From assembly GCA_949130485.1 (NCBI GenBank), contig OX422202.1, positions 5,387,216 through 5,451,215 on the forward strand: a DNA stretch of 64,000 nucleotides, given 5' to 3'. Origin of the DNA: Agelas oroides. Taxonomy: Eukaryota > Porifera > Demospongiae > Agelasida > Agelasidae. Positions 47,301 to 61,443 of the stretch are shown here, in pieces. The position numbers and the translations under genes were made by a program. The stretch's first letter is position 1, and each line of letters opens with the position of its first letter. The notes under the pieces were generated by a model. The model worked only from the letters and a program-made list of their open reading frames with translations, was not told the DNA's origin and did no database searches.

Positions 47301-50300
47301 CCATGGCTCTACTCCATTCTACCATCGCTCTACTTCATTCTACCATGGCTCTACTTCATTCTACATGACTCTACTACACACTACCATGGCTATACTGCAT
47401 TCTACCATGGCTCTACTATATTTTACCATAGCTCTACTTCATTCTACCAATGCTCTACTTCATTCTACCGTGGCTCTACTTCATTCTACATGACTCTACT
47501 ACACACTCCAATGGCTCTACTCCATTATACCTTGGCTCTACTATATTCTTCCATGGCTGTAATTCATTCTACCATGGCTCTACTTCATTCTACGATGGCT
47601 CTACTTCATTCTACCATGGCTCTACTTCATTCTACCATGGCTCTACTTCATTCTACATGACTCTACTACACACTATCATGGCTCTACTCCATTCTACCAT
47701 TGCTCTACTATATTCTACCAAGGCTCTACTTCATTCTACCATGGCTCTACTTCATTCTACCATGGATCTACTTTATTCTACATGACTGTACTACACACTA
47801 CCGTGGCTCTACTCCATTCTACCATGGCTCTACTATGTTCTACCATGGCTCTACTTCATTCTACCATGGCTCTGCTGCACACTACCATTGCTCTACTCCA
47901 TTCTACCAATGCTCTACTTCATTCTGCCATGGCTCTACTTCATTCTACCATGGCTCTACTTCATTGTACCATGGCTCTACTTCATTCTACATGACTCTAC
48001 TTCACACTACCATGGCTCTACTCCATTCTACCATGGCTCTACTTCATTCTACCATGTCTCTACTTCATTCTACCATGGCTCTACTTCATTGTACATGACT
48101 CTACTACACACTACCATGGCTCTTCTCCATTCTACCATGGCTCTACTTCATTCTACCATGGCTCTACTTCATTCTACCATGGCTCTACTTCATTCTACAT
48201 GACTCTACTACACACTACCATTGCTATACTGCATTCTACCATGGCTCTACTATATTTTACCATAGCTCTACTTTATTCTACCATGGCTGTACTTCATTCT
48301 ACCGTGGCTCTACTTCATTCTACATGACTCTACTACACAGTACCATGGCTCTACTCCATTCTACCATGGCTCTACTTCATTCTACCATGGCTCTACTTCA
48401 TTCTACCATGGCTCTACTTCATTCTACCATGGCTCTACTTCATTCTGCCATGGGTCTACTTCATTTTACTATAACTCTACTTCATTCTACATGACTCTAC
48501 TACACACTACCATGGCTCTACTCCATACTACCATGGCTGTACTTCATTCTACCATGGCTCTACTTCATTCTATCATGGCTCTACTTAATTCTACCATGGC
48601 TCTACTCCATTCTACATGACTCTACTACACACTACCATGGCTCTACTCCATTTTACATTGGCTCTACTTCATTCTACCATGGCTCTACTTCATTTTACTA
48701 TGGCTCTACTTCATTCTACATGACTCTACTACACACTACCATGGCTCTACTCCATTCTACCATGGCTCTACTATATTCTACCATGGCCCTACTTCATTCT
48801 ACCATGGCTCTAGTTCATTCTACTATGGCTCTACTTCATTCTACCATGGCTCTACTTCATTCTACCATGGCTCTACTTCATTCTACACAACTCTAATACA
48901 CACTACCATGGCTCTACTCCATTCTACCATGGCTATACTATATTCTACCATGGCTCTACTTCATTCTACCATTGTTCTACTTCATTCTTCATGAGTCTAC
49001 CACACACTGCCATGGCTGTACTCCATTCTGCCATGGCTCTACTTCGTTCTACCATGGCTCTACTTCATTCTACCATGGCTCTACTTCGTTCTACATGACT
49101 CTACTACACACTACCATGGCTCTACTCCATTCTACCATGGCTCTACTCCATTCTACCATCGCTCTACTTCATTCTACCATGGCTCTACTTCATTCTACAT
49201 GACTCTACTACACACTACCATGGCTCTACTCCATACTACCATGGCTGTACTTCATTCTACCATGGCTCTACTTCATTCTGCCTTGGGTCTACTTCATTCT
49301 ACATGACTCTACTACACGCTACCATGGCTCTACTCCCTTCTACCATGGCTCTGCTATATTCTACCATGGCTCTACTTCATTCTACCATGGCTCTGCTGCA
49401 CACTACCATTGCTCTACTCCATTCTACCAATGCTCTACTTCATTCTGCCATGGCTCTACTTCATTCTACCATGGCTCTACTTCATTGTACCATGGCTCTA
49501 CTTCATTCTACATGACTCTACTTCACACTACCATGGCTCTAATCCATTCTACCATGGCTCTACTTCATTCTACCATGTCTCTACTTCATTCTACCATGGC
49601 TCTACTTCATTCTACATGAATCTACTACACACTACCATGGCTCTACTCCATTCTACCATGGCTCTACTTCATTCTACCATGTCTCTACATCATTCTACAT
49701 GGCTCTACTCCATTCTACATGACTCTACTATGTTCTACCATGGCTCTACTTCATTCTACCATGGCTCTGCTGCACACTACCATTGCTCTATTCCATTCTA
49801 CCAATGCTCTACTTCATTCTGCCATGGCTCTACTTCATTCTACCATGGCTCTACTTCATTGTACCATGGCTCTACTTCATTCTACATGACTCTACTTCAC
49901 ACTACCATGGCTCTAATCCATTCTACCATGGCTCTACTTCATTCTACCATGTCTCTACTTCATTCTACCATGGCTCTACTTCATTCTACATGAATCTACT
50001 ACACACTACCATGGCTCTACTCCATTCTACCATGGCTCTACTCCATTCTACCATCGCTCTACTTCATTCTACCATGGCTCTACTTCATTCTACATGACTC
50101 TACTACACACTACCATGGCTCTACTCCATACTACCATGGCTGTACTTCATTCTACCATGGCTCTACTTCATTCTGCCATGGGTCTACTTCATTCTACATG
50201 ACTCTACTACACGCTACCATGGCTCTACTCCCTTCTACCATGGCTCTGCTATATTCTACCATGGCTCTACTTCATTCTACCATGGCTCTGCTGCACACTA

Positions 50301-53300
50301 CCATTGCTCTACTCCATTCTACCAATGCTCTACTTCATTCTGCAATGGCTCTACTTCATTCTACCATGGCTCTACTTCATTGTACCATGGCTCTACTTCA
50401 TTCTACATGACTCTACTTCACACTACCATGGCTCTAATCCATTCTACCATGGCTCTACTTCATTCTACCATGTCTCTACTTCATTCTACCATGGCTCTAC
50501 TTCATTCTACATGAATCTACTACACACTACCATGGCTCTACTCCATTCTACCATGGCTCTACTTCATTCTACCATGTCTCTACATCATTCTACCATGGCT
50601 CTACTCCATTCTACATGACTCTACTATGTTCTACCATGGCTCTACTTCATTCTACCATGGCTCTGCTGCACACTACCATTGCTCTACTCCATTCTACCAA
50701 TGCTCTACTTCATTCTGCCATGGCTCTACTTCATTCTACCATGGCTCTACTTCATTGTACCATGGCTCTACTTCATTCTACATGACTCTACTTCACACTA
50801 CCATGGCTCTAATCCATTCTACCATGGCTCTACTTCATTCTACCATGTCTCTACTTCATTCTACCATGGCTCTACTTCATTCTACATGAATCTACTACAC
50901 ACTACCATGGCTCTACTCCATTCTACCATGGCTCTACTTCATTCTACCATCGCTCTACTTCATTCTACCATGGCTCTACTTCATTCTACATGACTCTACT
51001 ACACACTACCATAGCTATACTGCATTCTACCATGGCTCTACTATATTTTACCATAGCTCTACTTCATTCTACCATGGCTGTACTTCATTCTACCGTGACT
51101 CTACTTCATTCTACATGACTCTACTACACAATACCATGGCTCTACTCCATTCTACCATGGCTCTACTTCATTCTACCATGGCTCTACTTCATTCTACCAT
51201 GGCTCTACTTCATTCTGCCATGGGTCTACTTCATTTTACTATGGCTCTACTTCATTCTACATGACTCTACTACACACTATCATGGCTCTACTCCATTCTA
51301 CCATGGCTCTACTTCATTCTACCATGGCTCTACTTCATTCTACCATGGCTGTACTTCATTCTACCATCGCTCTACTTCATTCTACCATGGCTCAACTCCA
51401 TACTACCATGGCTGTACTTCATTCTACCATGGCTCTACTTCATTCTATCATGGCTCTACTTCATTCTACCATGGCTCTACTTCATTCTACCATGGCTCTA
51501 CTTCATTCTACATGACTCTACTACACACTACCATGGCTATACTGCATTCTACCATGGCTCTACTATATTTTACCATAGCTCTACTTCATTCTACCAATGC
51601 TCTACTTCATTCTACCGTGACTCTACTTCATTCTACATGACTCTACTACACGGTACCATGGCTCTACTCCATTCTACCATGGCTCTACTATATTCTACCA
51701 TGGCTCTACTTCATCCTACCATGGCTCTACTTAATTCTACCATGGCTCTACTCCATTCTACATGACTCTACTACACACTACCATGGCTCTACTCCATTTT
51801 ACATTGGCTCTACTTCATTCTACCATGGCTCTACTTCATTTTACTATGGCTCTACTTCATTCTACAGGACTCTACTGCACACTACCATGGCTCTACTCCA
51901 TTCTACCATGGCTCTACTTCATTCTGCCATCGGTCTACTTCATTCTACATGACTCTACTACACACTACCATGGCTTTACTCCATTCTACCATGGCTCTAC
52001 TATATTCTACCATGGCCCTACTTCATTCTACCATGGTTCTAGTTCATTCTACTATGGCTCTACTTCATTCTACCATGGCTCTACTTCATTCTACCTTGGC
52101 TCTACTTCATTCTACATGACTCTACTACACACTACCATGGCTCTACTCCATTCTACCATAGCTCTACTTCATTCTACCATGGCTCTACTTCATTCTACAT
52201 GACTATACTACACACTAGCATGGCTCTACTCTATTCTACCATGGCTCTACTATATTCTACCATGCATGGCTCTACTTCATTCTACCATGGCTCTACTTCA
52301 TTCTACCATGGATCTACTTCAGTCTACCATGGCTCTACTTCATTCTACCATGGCTCTACTTCGTTCTACCATTGCTCTACTTCATTCAACCATTGCTCTA
52401 CTTCATTCTACCATGGCTCTACTTCATTCTACATGACTCTACTACACACAACCATGGCTCTACTCCATTCTACCATGGCTTTACTTCATTCTACCATGGC
52501 TCTACTTCATTCTACCATCGCTGTACTTCATTCTACCATGGCTCTACTACACACTACCATGGCTCTACTCCATTCTACCATGGTCTACTTCATTCTACCA
52601 TGGCTATACTTCATTCTACCATGGCTCTACTTCATGGTCTACATGACTCTACTACACACTACCATGACTCTACTCCATTCTACCATGGCTCTACTATATT
52701 CTACCATGGCTCTACTTCATTCTACCATGGCTCTACTTCATTCTACCATGGCTCTACTCCATTCTACCATGGCTCTACTATATTCTACCATGGCTCTACT
52801 TCTTTCTACCGTGGCTCTACTTCATTCTACATGAGTCTACTACACACTACAATGGCTATGCTCCATTCTACCATGGCTCTACTTCATTCTACCATGGCTC
52901 TACTTCATTCTACATGACTCTACTACATACTACCATGGCTCTACTCCATTATACCATGGCTCTACTTCATTCTACCATCTCTGTACTTCATTCTACATGA
53001 CTCTACTACACACTACCGTAGCTCTACTTCATTCTACATGACTCAACTACACACTATCATGGCTCTACTGCATTCTACCATGACTCTACTATATTCTACC
53101 ATGGCTCCACTTCATTCTACCATGGCTCTACTTCATTCTACCGTGGCTCTACTTCATTCTACCATGGCTCTACTTCATTCTATCATGGCTCTACTTCATT
53201 CTACATGACTCTACTACACACTACCATGGCTCTACTCCATTCTACCATGGCTCTACTTCATTCTACCATGGTTCTACTTCATTTTACCATAGCTCTACTT

Positions 53301-53362
53301 CATTCTATATGACTCTACTACTCACTACCATGGCTCTACTCCATACTACCATGGCTCTACTT
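44315..53362 (-). repeat. Satellite block 4, inverted (purine-rich unit on minus strand)
   Basis: About 9.0 kb, a diverged copy of block 2 carrying the same order of private variants: edge-derived segment at 44,466, CCATGCATGGC at 52,261, junction B at its end. The offset to block 2 changes from 13,610 to 15,130 to 14,633 bp, so insertions and deletions of whole repeats have happened since duplication. Confidence 0.96.
49303..50993 (-). repeat. 895-bp tandem duplication inside block 4
   Basis: The segments beginning at 49,303 and 50,198 are nearly identical over about 0.8-0.9 kb. A marker run (CTACCAATGCTCTACTTCATT then CTGC(C/A)ATGG) starts near 49,409, 49,783, 50,304 and 50,679, spaced 374, 521 and 375 bp, so the 895-bp unit is itself an internal near-duplicate. 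Confidence 0.8.
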
Positions 53363-53754
53363 CATTCTACCAAGTAGAGCCATGGTAGAATGAAGTAGAG
53401 CCATGGTAGAAAGAAGTAGAGCTATGGTAGTGTGTAGTAGAGTCATGTAGAATGAAGTAGAGCCATGGTAGAATGAAGTAGAGCTATGGTAGAATGAAGT
53501 AGAGCCATGGTAGAATGAAATAGAGCTATGGTAGAATATAGTAAAACCATGGTAGAATGGAGTAGAGACTTGGTAGTGTGTAGTAGAGTCATGTAGAATG
53601 AAGTAGAGCCATGGTAGAATGAAGTAGAGCCATGGTAGAATGAAGTAGAGCCATGGTAGAATATAGTAGAGCTATGGTAGAATGGAGTAGAGCAATGGAA
53701 GTATGTAGTAGAGTCATGTAGAATGAAGTAGAGCCATGGTAGAATGAAGTAGAG

Positions 53755-56332
53755 CCATGGTAGTGTGTAGTAGAGTCATGTAGAATGAAGTAGAGCCATG
53801 GTAGAATGAAGTGCAGCATTGGTAGAACGAAGTAGAGCCATGGTAGAATATAGTAAAGCCAAGGTAGAATGAAGTAGAGCCATGGTAGTGTCTAGTAGAG
53901 TCATGTAGAATGAAGTAGAGCCATGGTAGAATGAAGTAGAGCTATGGTAGAATGAAGAAGAGCCAAGGTGGAATGAAATAGAGCTATGGTAGAATATAGT
54001 AGAACCATGGTAGAATGGAGTAGAGCCTTGGTAGTGTGTAGTAGAGTCATGCAGAATGAAGTAGAACCATGGTAGAATGAAGTAGATCCATGGTAGAATG
54101 AAGTAGAGCCATGGTAGAATGTAGTAGAGCTATGGTAGAATTGCGTAGAGCCATGGTAGTGTGTAGTATAGTCATGTAGAATGAAGTAGAACCATGGTAC
54201 AATGAAGTAGAGCCATGGTAGAATGAAGTAGAGCCATGGTAGAATATAGTAGAGGATGGTAGAATGCAGTAGAGCCATTGTAGTGTGTACTAGAGTCATG
54301 TCGAATGAAGTAGAGCCATGATAGAATGAAGTAGAGCAATGGTAGAATGAAGTAGAGCCATGGTAGAATATAATAGAGCCATGGTAGAATGGAGTAGAGC
54401 CATGGTTGTGTGTAGTAGAGTCATGTCGAATGAAGTAGAGCAATGATAGAATGAAGTAGAGCCATGGTAGAATGAAGTAGAGCGATGGTAGAATGTAGTA
54501 GAGCCAATTTAGAATGGAGTAGAGCCATGGTAGTGTGTAGTAGAGTCACGTAGAATAAAGTAGAGTCATGTAGAATGAAGTACAGCGATGGTAGAATGAA
54601 GTAGAGCCATGGTAGAATGAAGTAGTGCCATGGTAGAATATAGTAGAGCCATGGTAGTATGGAGTAGAGCCATGGTAGTGTGTAGTAGAGTCATGTTGAA
54701 TGAAGTAGAGCCATGGTACAATGAAGTAGAGCCATGGTAGAATGAAGTAGAGCCATGGTAGAATGAAGTAGAGCCATGGTAGAATGAAGAGTCATGGTAG
54801 AATATAGTAGAGGATGGTAGAATGGAGTAGAGCCATTGTAATATGTAGTAGAGTAATGTCGAATGAAGTAGAGCCATGGTAGAATGAAGTAGAGCAATGG
54901 TAGAATGAAGTAGAGCCATGGTAGAATATAGTAGAGCCATGGTAGAATGGAGTAGAGCCATGGTAGTGGTAGTAGAGTCATGTCGAATGAAGTAGAGCAA
55001 TGGTAGAATGAAGTAGAGCCATGGTAGAATGAAGTAGAGCCATGGTAGAATATAGTAGAGCCATGGTAGAATGGAGTAGTGCCATGGTAGTGTGTAGTAG
55101 AGTGATGTAGAATGAAGTAGAGTAATGAAGTACAACCATGGTAGAATGAAGTAGAGCCATGGTAGAATGAAGTAGAGCCATGGTAAAATATAGTAGAGCC
55201 ATGGTAGTATGGAGTAGAGCAATGGTAGTGGGTAGTAGAGTCATGTAGAATGAAGTAGAGCAATGGTAGAATGAAGTAGAGACATGGTAGAATGAAGTAG
55301 AGCCATGGTAGAATGAAGTAGAGATATGGTAGAATATAGTAGAGCCACAGTAGAATGGAGTAGAGAAATTTTAGTGTGTAGTAGAGTCATGTAGAATGAA
55401 GTAGAGCCATGGTAGAATGAAGTAGAGCAATGGTAGAATGAAGTAGAGCGATGGTAGAATATAGTAGAGCCATGGTAGAATGGAGTAGAGCCACGGTAGT
55501 GGGTAGTAGAGTGATGTAGAATGAAGTAGAGCCATGGTACAATGACGTAGAGCCATGGTAGAATGAAGTAGAGCCATGGTAGAATATAGTAGAGCCATGA
55601 TAGAATGGAGTAGAGCCATGGTAGTGTGTAGTAGAGTCATGTACAATGAAGTAGAGCCATGGTAGTGTGTAGTAGAGTCATGTAGAATGAAGAAGAACCA
55701 TGGTAGAATGAAGTAGAGCTATGGTAGAATGAAGTAGAGCTATGGTAGAATGAAGTAGAGCCATGGAAGAATGAAATAGAGCTATGGTAGAATATAGTAG
55801 AACCATGGTAGAATGGAGTAGAGCCTTGGTAGTGTGTTGAAGAGTCATATAGAATGAAGTAGAGCCATGGTAGAATGAAGTAGAGCCATGGTAGGATATA
55901 GTAGAGCTATGGTAGAATGGAGTAGAGCCACGGTAGTGGGTAGTAGAGTCATGTAGAATGAAGTAGAGCCATGATTGAATGACGTAGAGCCACGGTAGAA
56001 TAAAGTAGAACCATGGTAGAATATAGTAGAGCCATGATAGAATGGAGTAGAGCCATGGTAGTGTGTAGTAGAGTCATGCAGAATGCAGTAGAGCCATGGT
56101 AGAATGAAGTAGAGCCATGGTAGAATTAAGTAGAGCCATGGTAGAATGAAGTAGAGCCATGGTAGAATATAGTAGAGCCATGATAGAATGGAGTAGAGCC
56201 ATGGTAGTGTGTAGTAGAGTCATGTACAATGATGTAGAGCCATTGTAGAAGGAAGTAGAGCCATGGTAAAATGAAGTAGAGCCATGGTAGAATATAGTAT
56301 AGCCATGGTAGAATGGAGTAGAGCCATGGTAG
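53755..56332 (+). repeat. Recent segmental duplicate, left copy (partner 61,444-64,000)
   Basis: From about 53,755 the text matches that from 61,444 at an offset of 7,689 bp, almost base for base including rare units such as GAAGTGCAGCATTGG and GTAGAGGATGG. One 21-bp unit is missing in the right copy near 62,450, after which the offset is 7,668. Only one other difference (GGTGGAATG against GGTTGAATG near 53,970) was noticed by eye. Confidence 0.85.
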
Positions 56333-59300
56333 TGTGTAGTAGAGTCATGTAAATTGAAATAGAGCCATGGTAGAATGAAGTAGAGCCATGGTAGAATGAA
56401 GTAGAGCTATGGTAGAATATAGTAGAGCCATGGTAGAATGGAGTAGAGCCATGGTAGTGTGTAGTAGAGTCATGCAGAATGAACTAGACCCATGGTAGAA
56501 TATAGAAGAGCCATGGTAGAATGGAGTAGAGCCATGGTAGTGTGTAGTAGAGTCATGTAGAATGAAGTAGCGTCATGTAGAATGAAGTAGAGCAATAGTA
56601 GAATGAAGTAGAGCCATTGTAGAATGAAGTAGAGCCATGATAGAATATAGTAGAGCCATGGTAGTATGGAGTAGAGCCATGGTAGTGTGTAGTAGAGTCA
56701 TGTAGAATGAAGTAGAGCCATTGTAGTGTGTAGTAGAGTCATGTAGAATGAAGTAGAGCCATTGTAGAATGAAGTAGAGCCATGGTTGAATGAAGTAGAG
56801 CCATGGTAGAATATAGTGGAGTCATGATAGAATGGAGTAGAGCCATGGTAGTGTGTAGTAGAGTCATGTAGAATGAAGTAGAGCATTGGTAGAATGAAGT
56901 AGAGCCATGGTAGAATGAAGTAGAGAAATGGTAGAATATAGTAGAGGCATAGTAGAATGGAGTAGAGCCACGGTAGTGTGTAGTAGAGTCATGTAGAATG
57001 AAGTAGAGCCATGGTAGAATGAAGTAGAGCTATGGTAGAATGAAGTAGAGCCATGGTAGAATGAAATAGAGCCATGGTAGAATTTAGTAGAGCCATGGTA
57101 GAATGGAGTAGAGCCTTGGTAGTGTGTAGTAGAGTCATGTAGAATGAAGTAGAGCCATGGTAGAATGAAGTACAGCCATGGTAGAACGAAGTAGAGCCAT
57201 GGTAGAATATAGTAGAGCCATGGTAGAATGGAGTAGAGCAATGGTAGTGTCTAGTAGAGTCATGTAGAATGAAGTAGAGCCAAGGTAGAATGAAGTAGAG
57301 CCATGGTAGAATGAAGTAGAGCCATGGTAGAATGAAGTAGAGCCATGGTAGTGTGTAGTTGAGTCATGTAGAATGAAGAAGAACCATGGTAGAATGAAGT
57401 AGAGCTATGGTAGAATGAAGTAGAGCCATGGTAGAATGAAATAGAGCTATGGTAGAATATAGTAGAACCATGGTAGAATGGAGTAGAGCCTTGGTAGTGT
57501 GTTGAAGAGTCATGTAGAATGAAGTAGAGCCAAGGTAGAATGAAGTAGAGCCATGGTAAAATGAAGTAGAGCCATGGTAGAATATAGTAGAGCCATGGTA
57601 GAATGGAGTAGAGTCATGGTAGTGTGTAGTAGAGTCATGTAAAATGAAATAGAGCCATGGTAGAATGAAGTAGAGCCATGGTAGAATGAAGTAGAGCCAT
57701 TGTAGAATATAGTAGAGCTATGGTAGAATGGAGTAGAGCCACGGTAGTGGGTAGTAGAGTCATGTAGAATGAAGTAGAGCCATGGTAGTATGACGTAGAG
57801 CCATGGTAGAATGAAGTAGAGCCATGGTAGAATATAGTAGAGCCATGATAGAATGGAGTAGAGCCATGGTAGTGTGTAGTAGAGTCATGTAGAATGAAGT
57901 AGAGCCATGGTAGAATGAAGTAGAGCCATGGTAGAATGAAGTAGAGCCATGGTAGAATATAGTAGAGCCTTGGTAGAATGGAGTAGAGCCAGGGTAGTGT
58001 GTAGTAGAGTCATGTAAAATGAAATAGAGCCATGGTAGAATGAAGTAGAGCGATGTTAGAAGGAAGTAGAGCCATGGTAGAATATAGTAGAGCCATGGTA
58101 GAATGGAGTAGAGCCATGGTAGTATGTAGTAGAGTCATGTAGAATGAAGTAGAGCAATGGTAGAATATAGTAAAGCCATGGTAGAATGGAGTAGAGCCAT
58201 GGTAGTGTGTAGTAGAGACATGTAGAATGAAGTAGAGCAATGGTAGAATGAAGTAGAGCCATGGTAGAATGAAGTAGAGCCATGGTAGAATATAGTAGAG
58301 CCATGGTAGAATGGAGTAGAGCCCTGATAGTGTGTAGTAGAGTCATGTAGAATGGAGTAGAGTCATGTAGAATGAAGTACAGCCTTGGTTGAATGAAGTA
58401 GAGCTATGGTAGAATGAAGTAGAGCCATGGTAGAATATAGTAGAGCCATGGTAATATGGAGCAGAGCCATGGTAGTGTGTAGTAGAGTCATGTAGAATGA
58501 AGTAGAGCCATGGTAGAATGAAGTAGAGCCATGGTAGAATGAAGTAGAGCAATGGTAGTGTGTAGTAGAGTCATGTAGAATGAAGTAGAGCCATGGTAGA
58601 ATGAAGTAGAGCTATGGTAGAATGAAGAAGAGCCATGGTAGAATATAGTGGAGTCATGGTAGAATGGAGTAGAGCAATGGTAGTGTGTAGTAGAGTCATG
58701 TAGAATGAAGTAGAGCATTGGTAGAATGAAGTAGAGCCATGCTAGAATGAAGTAGAGCCATGCTAGAATATAGTAGAGGCATGGTAGAATGGAGTAGAGA
58801 CACGGAAGTGTGTAGTAGAGTCATGTAGAATGAAGTAGAGCCATGGTAGAATGAAGTAGAGTTATGGTAGAATGAAGTAGATCCATTGTAGAATGAAATA
58901 GAGCCAAGGTAGAATATAGTAGAGCCATGGTAGAATGGAGTAGAGCCTTGGTAGTGTGTAGTAGAGTCATGTAGAATGAAGTAGAGCCATGATAGAATGA
59001 AGTACAGCGATGGTAGAACGAAGTAGAGCGATGGTAGAATATAGTAGAGCCAAGGTAGAATGGAGTAGAGCCATGGTAGTGTCTAGTAGAGTCATGTAGA
59101 ATGAAGTAGAGCCATGGTAGAATGAAGTAGAGCCATCGTAGAATGAAGTAGAGCCATGGTAGAATGAATTAGAGCCATGGTAGTGTGTAGTAGAGTCATG
59201 TAGAATGAAGTAGAGCAATGGTAGAATGAAGTAGAGCTATGGTAGAATGAAGTAGAGCCATGGTAGAATGAAATAGAGCTATGGTAGAATATAGTAGAAC

Positions 59301-61443
59301 CATGGTAGAAGGGAGTAGAGACTTGGTAGTGTGTAGTAGAGTCATGTAGAATGAAGTAGAGCCATGGTAGAATGAAGTAGAGCCATGGTAGAATGAAGCA
59401 GAGCCATGGTAGATTATAATAGAGCCAAGGTAGAATGGAGTAGAGCCATTCTAGTGTGTAGCAGAGTCATGTAGAATGAAGTAGAGCCATGGTAGAATGA
59501 ATTAGAGCAATGGTAGAATGAAGTACAGCGATGGTAGAATATAGTAGAGCCATGGTAGAATGGAGTAGAGCCACGGTATCGGGTAGTAGAGTGATGTAGA
59601 ATGAAGTAGAGCCATGGTAGAATGACGTAGAGCCATGGTAGAATGAAGTAGAGCCATCGTAGAATGGAGTAGAGCCTTGGTAGTGTGTAGTAGAGTCATG
59701 TAGAATGAAGTAGAGCCATGGTAGAATGAAGTATAGCCATGGTAGAATGAAGTAGAGCAATGGTAGAATATAGTAGAGCGATGGTAGAATGGAGTAGAGC
59801 CATGGTAGTGTGTAGTAGAGTCATCTAAAATAAAATAGAGCCATGGTAGAATGAAGTAGAGCCATGGTAGAATATAGTAGAGCCATGGTAGAATGGAGTA
59901 GAGCCATGGTAGTGTGTAGTAGAGTCGTGTAGAATGAAGTAGAGCCATGGTAGTATATAGTAGAGCCATGGTAGAATGGAGTAGAGCCATGGTAGTGTGT
60001 AGTAGAGTCATGTAGAATGAAGTAGCGTTATGTAGAATGAAGTAGAGCAATGGTAGAATGAAGTAGAGCCATGGTAGAATGAAGTAGAGCCATGGAAGAA
60101 TTTAGTAGAGCCATGGTAGAATGGAGTAGACCCATTGTAGTGTGTAGTAGAGTCATGTAGAATGTAGTAGAGTCATGTAGAATGAAGTACAGCCATGGTA
60201 GAATGAAGTAGAGCCATGGTAGAATGAAGTACAGCCATGGTAGAATATAGTAGAGCCATGGTAGTTTCTAGTAGAGTCACATAGAATGAAGTAGAGCCAT
60301 GGAAGAATGAAGTAGAGCCATGGTAGAATGAAGTAGAGCCATGGTAGAATGAAGTAGAGCCATGGTAGAATATAGTGGAGTCATGGTAGAATGGAGTACA
60401 GCCATGGTAGTGTGTAGTAGAGTCATGCTGAATGAAGTAGAGCATTGGTAGAATGAAGTAGAGCCATGGTAGAATGAAGGAGAGCCATGGTAGAATATAG
60501 TAGAGGCATGGTAGAGTGGAGTAGAGCCACGGTAGTGTGTAGTAGAGTCAGGTAGAATGAAGTAGAGCCATTGGAGAATGAAGTAGAGTTATGGTAGAAT
60601 GAAGTAGAGCCATGGTAGAATGAAATAGAGCGAAGGTAGAATATAGTAGAGCTATGGTAGAATGGAGTAGAGCGTTTGTAGTGTGTAGTAGAGTCATGTA
60701 GAATGAAGTAGAGCCATGATGGAATGAAGTACAGCGATGGTAGAACGAAGTAGAGCGATGGTAGAATATAGTAGAGCCATGGTAGAATTGAGTAGAGCCA
60801 TGGTAGTGTCTAGTAGAGTCATGTAGAATGAAGTAGAGCCATGGTAGAATGAAGTAGAGCCATGGTAGAATGAAGTAGAGCCATAGTAGAATGAAGTAGA
60901 GCCATGGTAGTGTGTAGGAGAGTCATGTAGAATGAAGTAGAGCCATGGTAGAATGAAGTAGAGCTATGGTAGAATGAAGTAGAGCCATGGTAAAATGAAA
61001 TAGAGCTATGGTAGAATATAGTAGAACCATGGTAGAATGGAGTAGAGCCTTGGTAGTGTGTAGTAGAGTCATGTAGAATGAAGTAGAGCCATGGTAGAAT
61101 GAAGTAGAGCCATGGTAGAATGATGTAGAGCCATGGTAGAATGAAGTAGAGCCATGGTAGAATATAGTAGAGCCATGGTAAAATGGAGTAGAGCCATTCT
61201 AGTGTGTAGTAGAGTCATGTAGAATGAAGTAAAGCCATGGTAGAATGAAGTAGAGCAATGGTAGATTGAAGTAGAGCGATGGTAGAATATAGTAGAGCCA
61301 TGGTAGAATGGAATAGAGCCACGGTATCGGGTAGTAGAGTGATGTAGAATGAAGTAGAGCGATGGTAGAATGAAGTAGATCCATGGTAGAATGAAATAGA
61401 GCCAAGGTAGAATATAGTAGAGCCATGGTAGAATGGAGTAGAG

